Assembly (NCBI GenBank): GCA_030150965.1
Contig: JASLEW010000011.1
Coordinates: 1 to 5,005 of the forward strand
From: Thermoanaerobaculia bacterium
GTDB taxonomy: Bacteria; Acidobacteriota; Thermoanaerobaculia; Multivoradales; UBA5704
Direction: 5' to 3'
DNA length: 5,005 nt
The position numbers and the translations under genes were made by a program. The notes beneath the pieces were generated by a model, which saw nothing but the letters and a program-made list of their open reading frames with translations, had not been told where the DNA came from and made no database searches. Positions 3,565-5,005 of the stretch are shown here, in pieces (the stretch's first letter is position 1; each line of letters starts with the position of its first letter).

Positions 3565-5005
3565 CAGCGGTGCGGCCCCACGGCGGCGGCGATCGCGGTG
3601 GCGGTGCCGTTCTTGTCCACGTCGATCTCCTGGATGACGGACGAGGAGACACGCGCCACGTCGTCGCGGATCACGAAGGCGACGCGCTGGCGGCCCGGCG
3701 CCACCAGGAGCTTCACGTCGTAGCCCAGGTGGCTGCCCAGCACCCGCTTGGCGTCGGCGTCCGGGATGCGCAGCGGCAGCTGCATGCGCTGCAGCGGCGC
3801 CAGGCCGCCCTGCGTGTCGGCGTTGCCGATCACGATGCTGACCCGGCCGTGGCGCCCGTCGCCCTGCGGCACGAAGGCCAGGTTGCCGAAGGGGACGACC
3901 ACCTGCACCGGCACCAGCACCCGGCCGTGCTCGGCGGGCCGCGCCGCGCCGACCTTGAGCGAGGCGGCGAGCGGGTTGTCGGTGGTGCCGTGGATGAGCG
4001 CCGCCTCGACCTGCCCCTCCAGACGCTCGTCGGGCGAGCGGTCGCGGTAGGTGGAGCGGTAGGTCGCCCGCAGGCCCGGGCGCCTCACCTCGACGCGGAG
4101 GTCGTGGGTCTTGCCGAGGCCCGCCCGCTCCGGGGTGAAACCGAGCGAGTAGGCGCCGTTGAGGTCGGCGGCGATCTCCTCGAGGTCGTGGCTGAAGTCG
4201 GTGCCGTTGAGCGCCACCCGGCCGCCGGTCTCCTGCGCCAGGTTGGTGAGCGACCCCTGGCGGTCGAAGTCCACCTGGCGCGCCGCCTCGAAGGAGAGCA
4301 GCGGCGCGCCCGCGTTGTCGGCCGAGGCGTAGGTCGGCAGGCCCGCGGCCTCGAGCATGTAGAGCGTCACCAGGTTGGCGTTGGCGTCGGCGATCACCTG
4401 GCGCATCGGCGCCGTGGTGTTGAGGGTCTGCGAGGTGACGTGGTCGTTCATCGCCTGCTGCGGACAGAGGTCCTGAAGCTGGGCGTAGACGTCGGTGCCG
4501 GCCTGGACGGGCACGCCGTTGCCGACGTAGATCAGCGCCTTGCGCCCCTCGAGCCCGCCGAGCGAGCGCAGCAGGTGGTGCAGCGTGGCGTAGGTCTGCC
4601 GCGCCTCGCTCAGCACCTCCTCGGCGTAGGCCTGGGCCTGCCCCCTGGCCGCGTTGTACATGTTCTGGCAGCCGGCGCTCGAGATGGTGTCCTTGATCTG
4701 CTCCATGGTCTGGCGGCGCAGGATGTCCTTGTTGAGCCCGGAGCCCGCTTCGCGCGCCAGCTGGTCGAGCTCGGCGGGGAGCGACTCCAGCCCGGCAGTG
4801 AACGGGTGCCGCACCCTGAGCCCCTGGTCGGCGGTCACCACCATGAGCCGGTCGCCCGGCTGGAGCGTCTTGTCGAAGAACGTCCGCAGCTGCTTGAGCA
4901 GGCGGTTGCGGTCGAACGGGCGCATGTCCGCGTTGTCGAAGTAGGCCACCAGGCTGAGCGGCTCGCGGCGCGGTGGGGCGCCGCCCGCCGCGTCGCGAGC
5001 GGCGC
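3564..5005 (-). CDS. VWFA-related protein of the acidobacterial type (C-terminal 479 residues; start outside window)
   Basis: The frame is open through the right edge, so the gene starts outside. Residue numbers refer to the visible fragment. From about 15 (EPLSLVAYFDNADMRPFDRN) to about 320 it has the pattern of the VWFA-related domain described in Acidobacteria (TIGR03436 type): PGDRLMVVTADQGLRVRHPF (49-68), EGRKALIYVGNGVP (152-165), LTNLAQETGGRVALNGTDF (252-270), DLNGAYSLGFTPE (280-292) and RPGLRATYRSTYRDRSPDER (308-327). The metal-site motif is degenerate: the DxSxS of classical VWA domains reads DNADM. Residues about 337-479 form a second, beta-rich-looking region that I do not recognise. 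Family members are usually secreted or surface-exposed with an N-terminal signal, which cannot be checked here. The GTG at 4949 is internal: the beta-strand EPLSLVAYFDN continues upstream of it. The gene lies 34 nt before hisS in the same direction; the functional link, if any, is unknown. Confidence 0.85.
   Translation of the reverse strand, partial: AARDAAGGAPPRREPLSLVAYFDNADMRPFDRNRLLKQLRTFFDKTLQPGDRLMVVTADQGLRVRHPFTAGLESLPAELDQLAREAGSGLNKDILRRQTMEQIKDTISSAGCQNMYNAARGQAQAYAEEVLSEARQTYATLHHLLRSLGGLEGRKALIYVGNGVPVQAGTDVYAQLQDLCPQQAMNDHVTSQTLNTTAPMRQVIADANANLVTLYMLEAAGLPTYASADNAGAPLLSFEAARQVDFDRQGSLTNLAQETGGRVALNGTDFSHDLEEIAADLNGAYSLGFTPERAGLGKTHDLRVEVRRPGLRATYRSTYRDRSPDERLEGQVEAALIHGTTDNPLAASLKVGAARPAEHGRVLVPVQVVVPFGNLAFVPQGDGRHGRVSIVIGNADTQGGLAPLQRMQLPLRIPDADAKRVLGSHLGYDVKLLVAPGRQRVAFVIRDDVARVSSSVIQEIDVDKNGTATAIAAAVGPHR

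Noticed and set aside
2378..3637. 419-codon plus-strand open frame
   Set aside because: It is antisense to the conserved hisS core and has no recognisable motif.

Overview
This is a GC-rich window in which every supported gene lies on the minus strand, so transcription runs from high to low coordinates. The likeliest source is a member of the Acidobacteriota, possibly Thermoanaerobaculia-like. The grounds are an 'acidobacterial VWFA-related' protein (the TIGR03436 type), a secreted protein whose C-terminal module I associate from memory with such genomes, and the high GC. The assignment is inference from protein style, not from a marker gene.

Layout in order of transcription: (1) 5003-3564, the 3' part of a VWFA-related protein, whose start lies beyond the right edge. 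(2) 3529-2003, hisS, a complete histidyl-tRNA synthetase that begins 34 nt after the VWFA stop with a good ribosome binding site and carries an unusual Ala/Pro/Gly insert coded by an 18-bp tandem repeat. (3) A 146-nt gap with a possible promoter and palindrome, then 1856-1032, a secreted cysteine-rich protein with a PPC-like domain and a second, unnamed C-terminal module. (4) A 330-nt gap, 1031-702, which is the most interesting part. (5) 701-1, the 5' part of hisZ, the catalytically inactive HisRS paralogue that acts as regulatory subunit of the short-form ATP phosphoribosyltransferase (first step of histidine synthesis); it runs off the left edge.

The gap before hisZ has the parts of a histidine-operon attenuator. 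There is a strong sigma70-type promoter (TTGACG, 17 nt, TATCAT), then a 29-codon leader ORF ending ...LHRHPHV with three His codons just before its stop. A stable hairpin follows directly, then a segment able to form an antiterminator with the 5' arm of a perfect 28-nt palindrome, and the palindrome is followed by U tracts (intrinsic terminator) just upstream of hisZ. The -10 box lies only 9 nt from the leader ATG, so the leader peptide is probably translated from a leaderless or nearly leaderless mRNA. The promoter, leader, terminator and hisZ fit a ribosome-mediated switch that lets transcription enter the histidine genes when charged tRNA-His, the product of HisS, is scarce.

The long plus-strand open frames are GC-driven shadows. 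I see no tRNA, rRNA, CRISPR array, insertion sequence or phage element.
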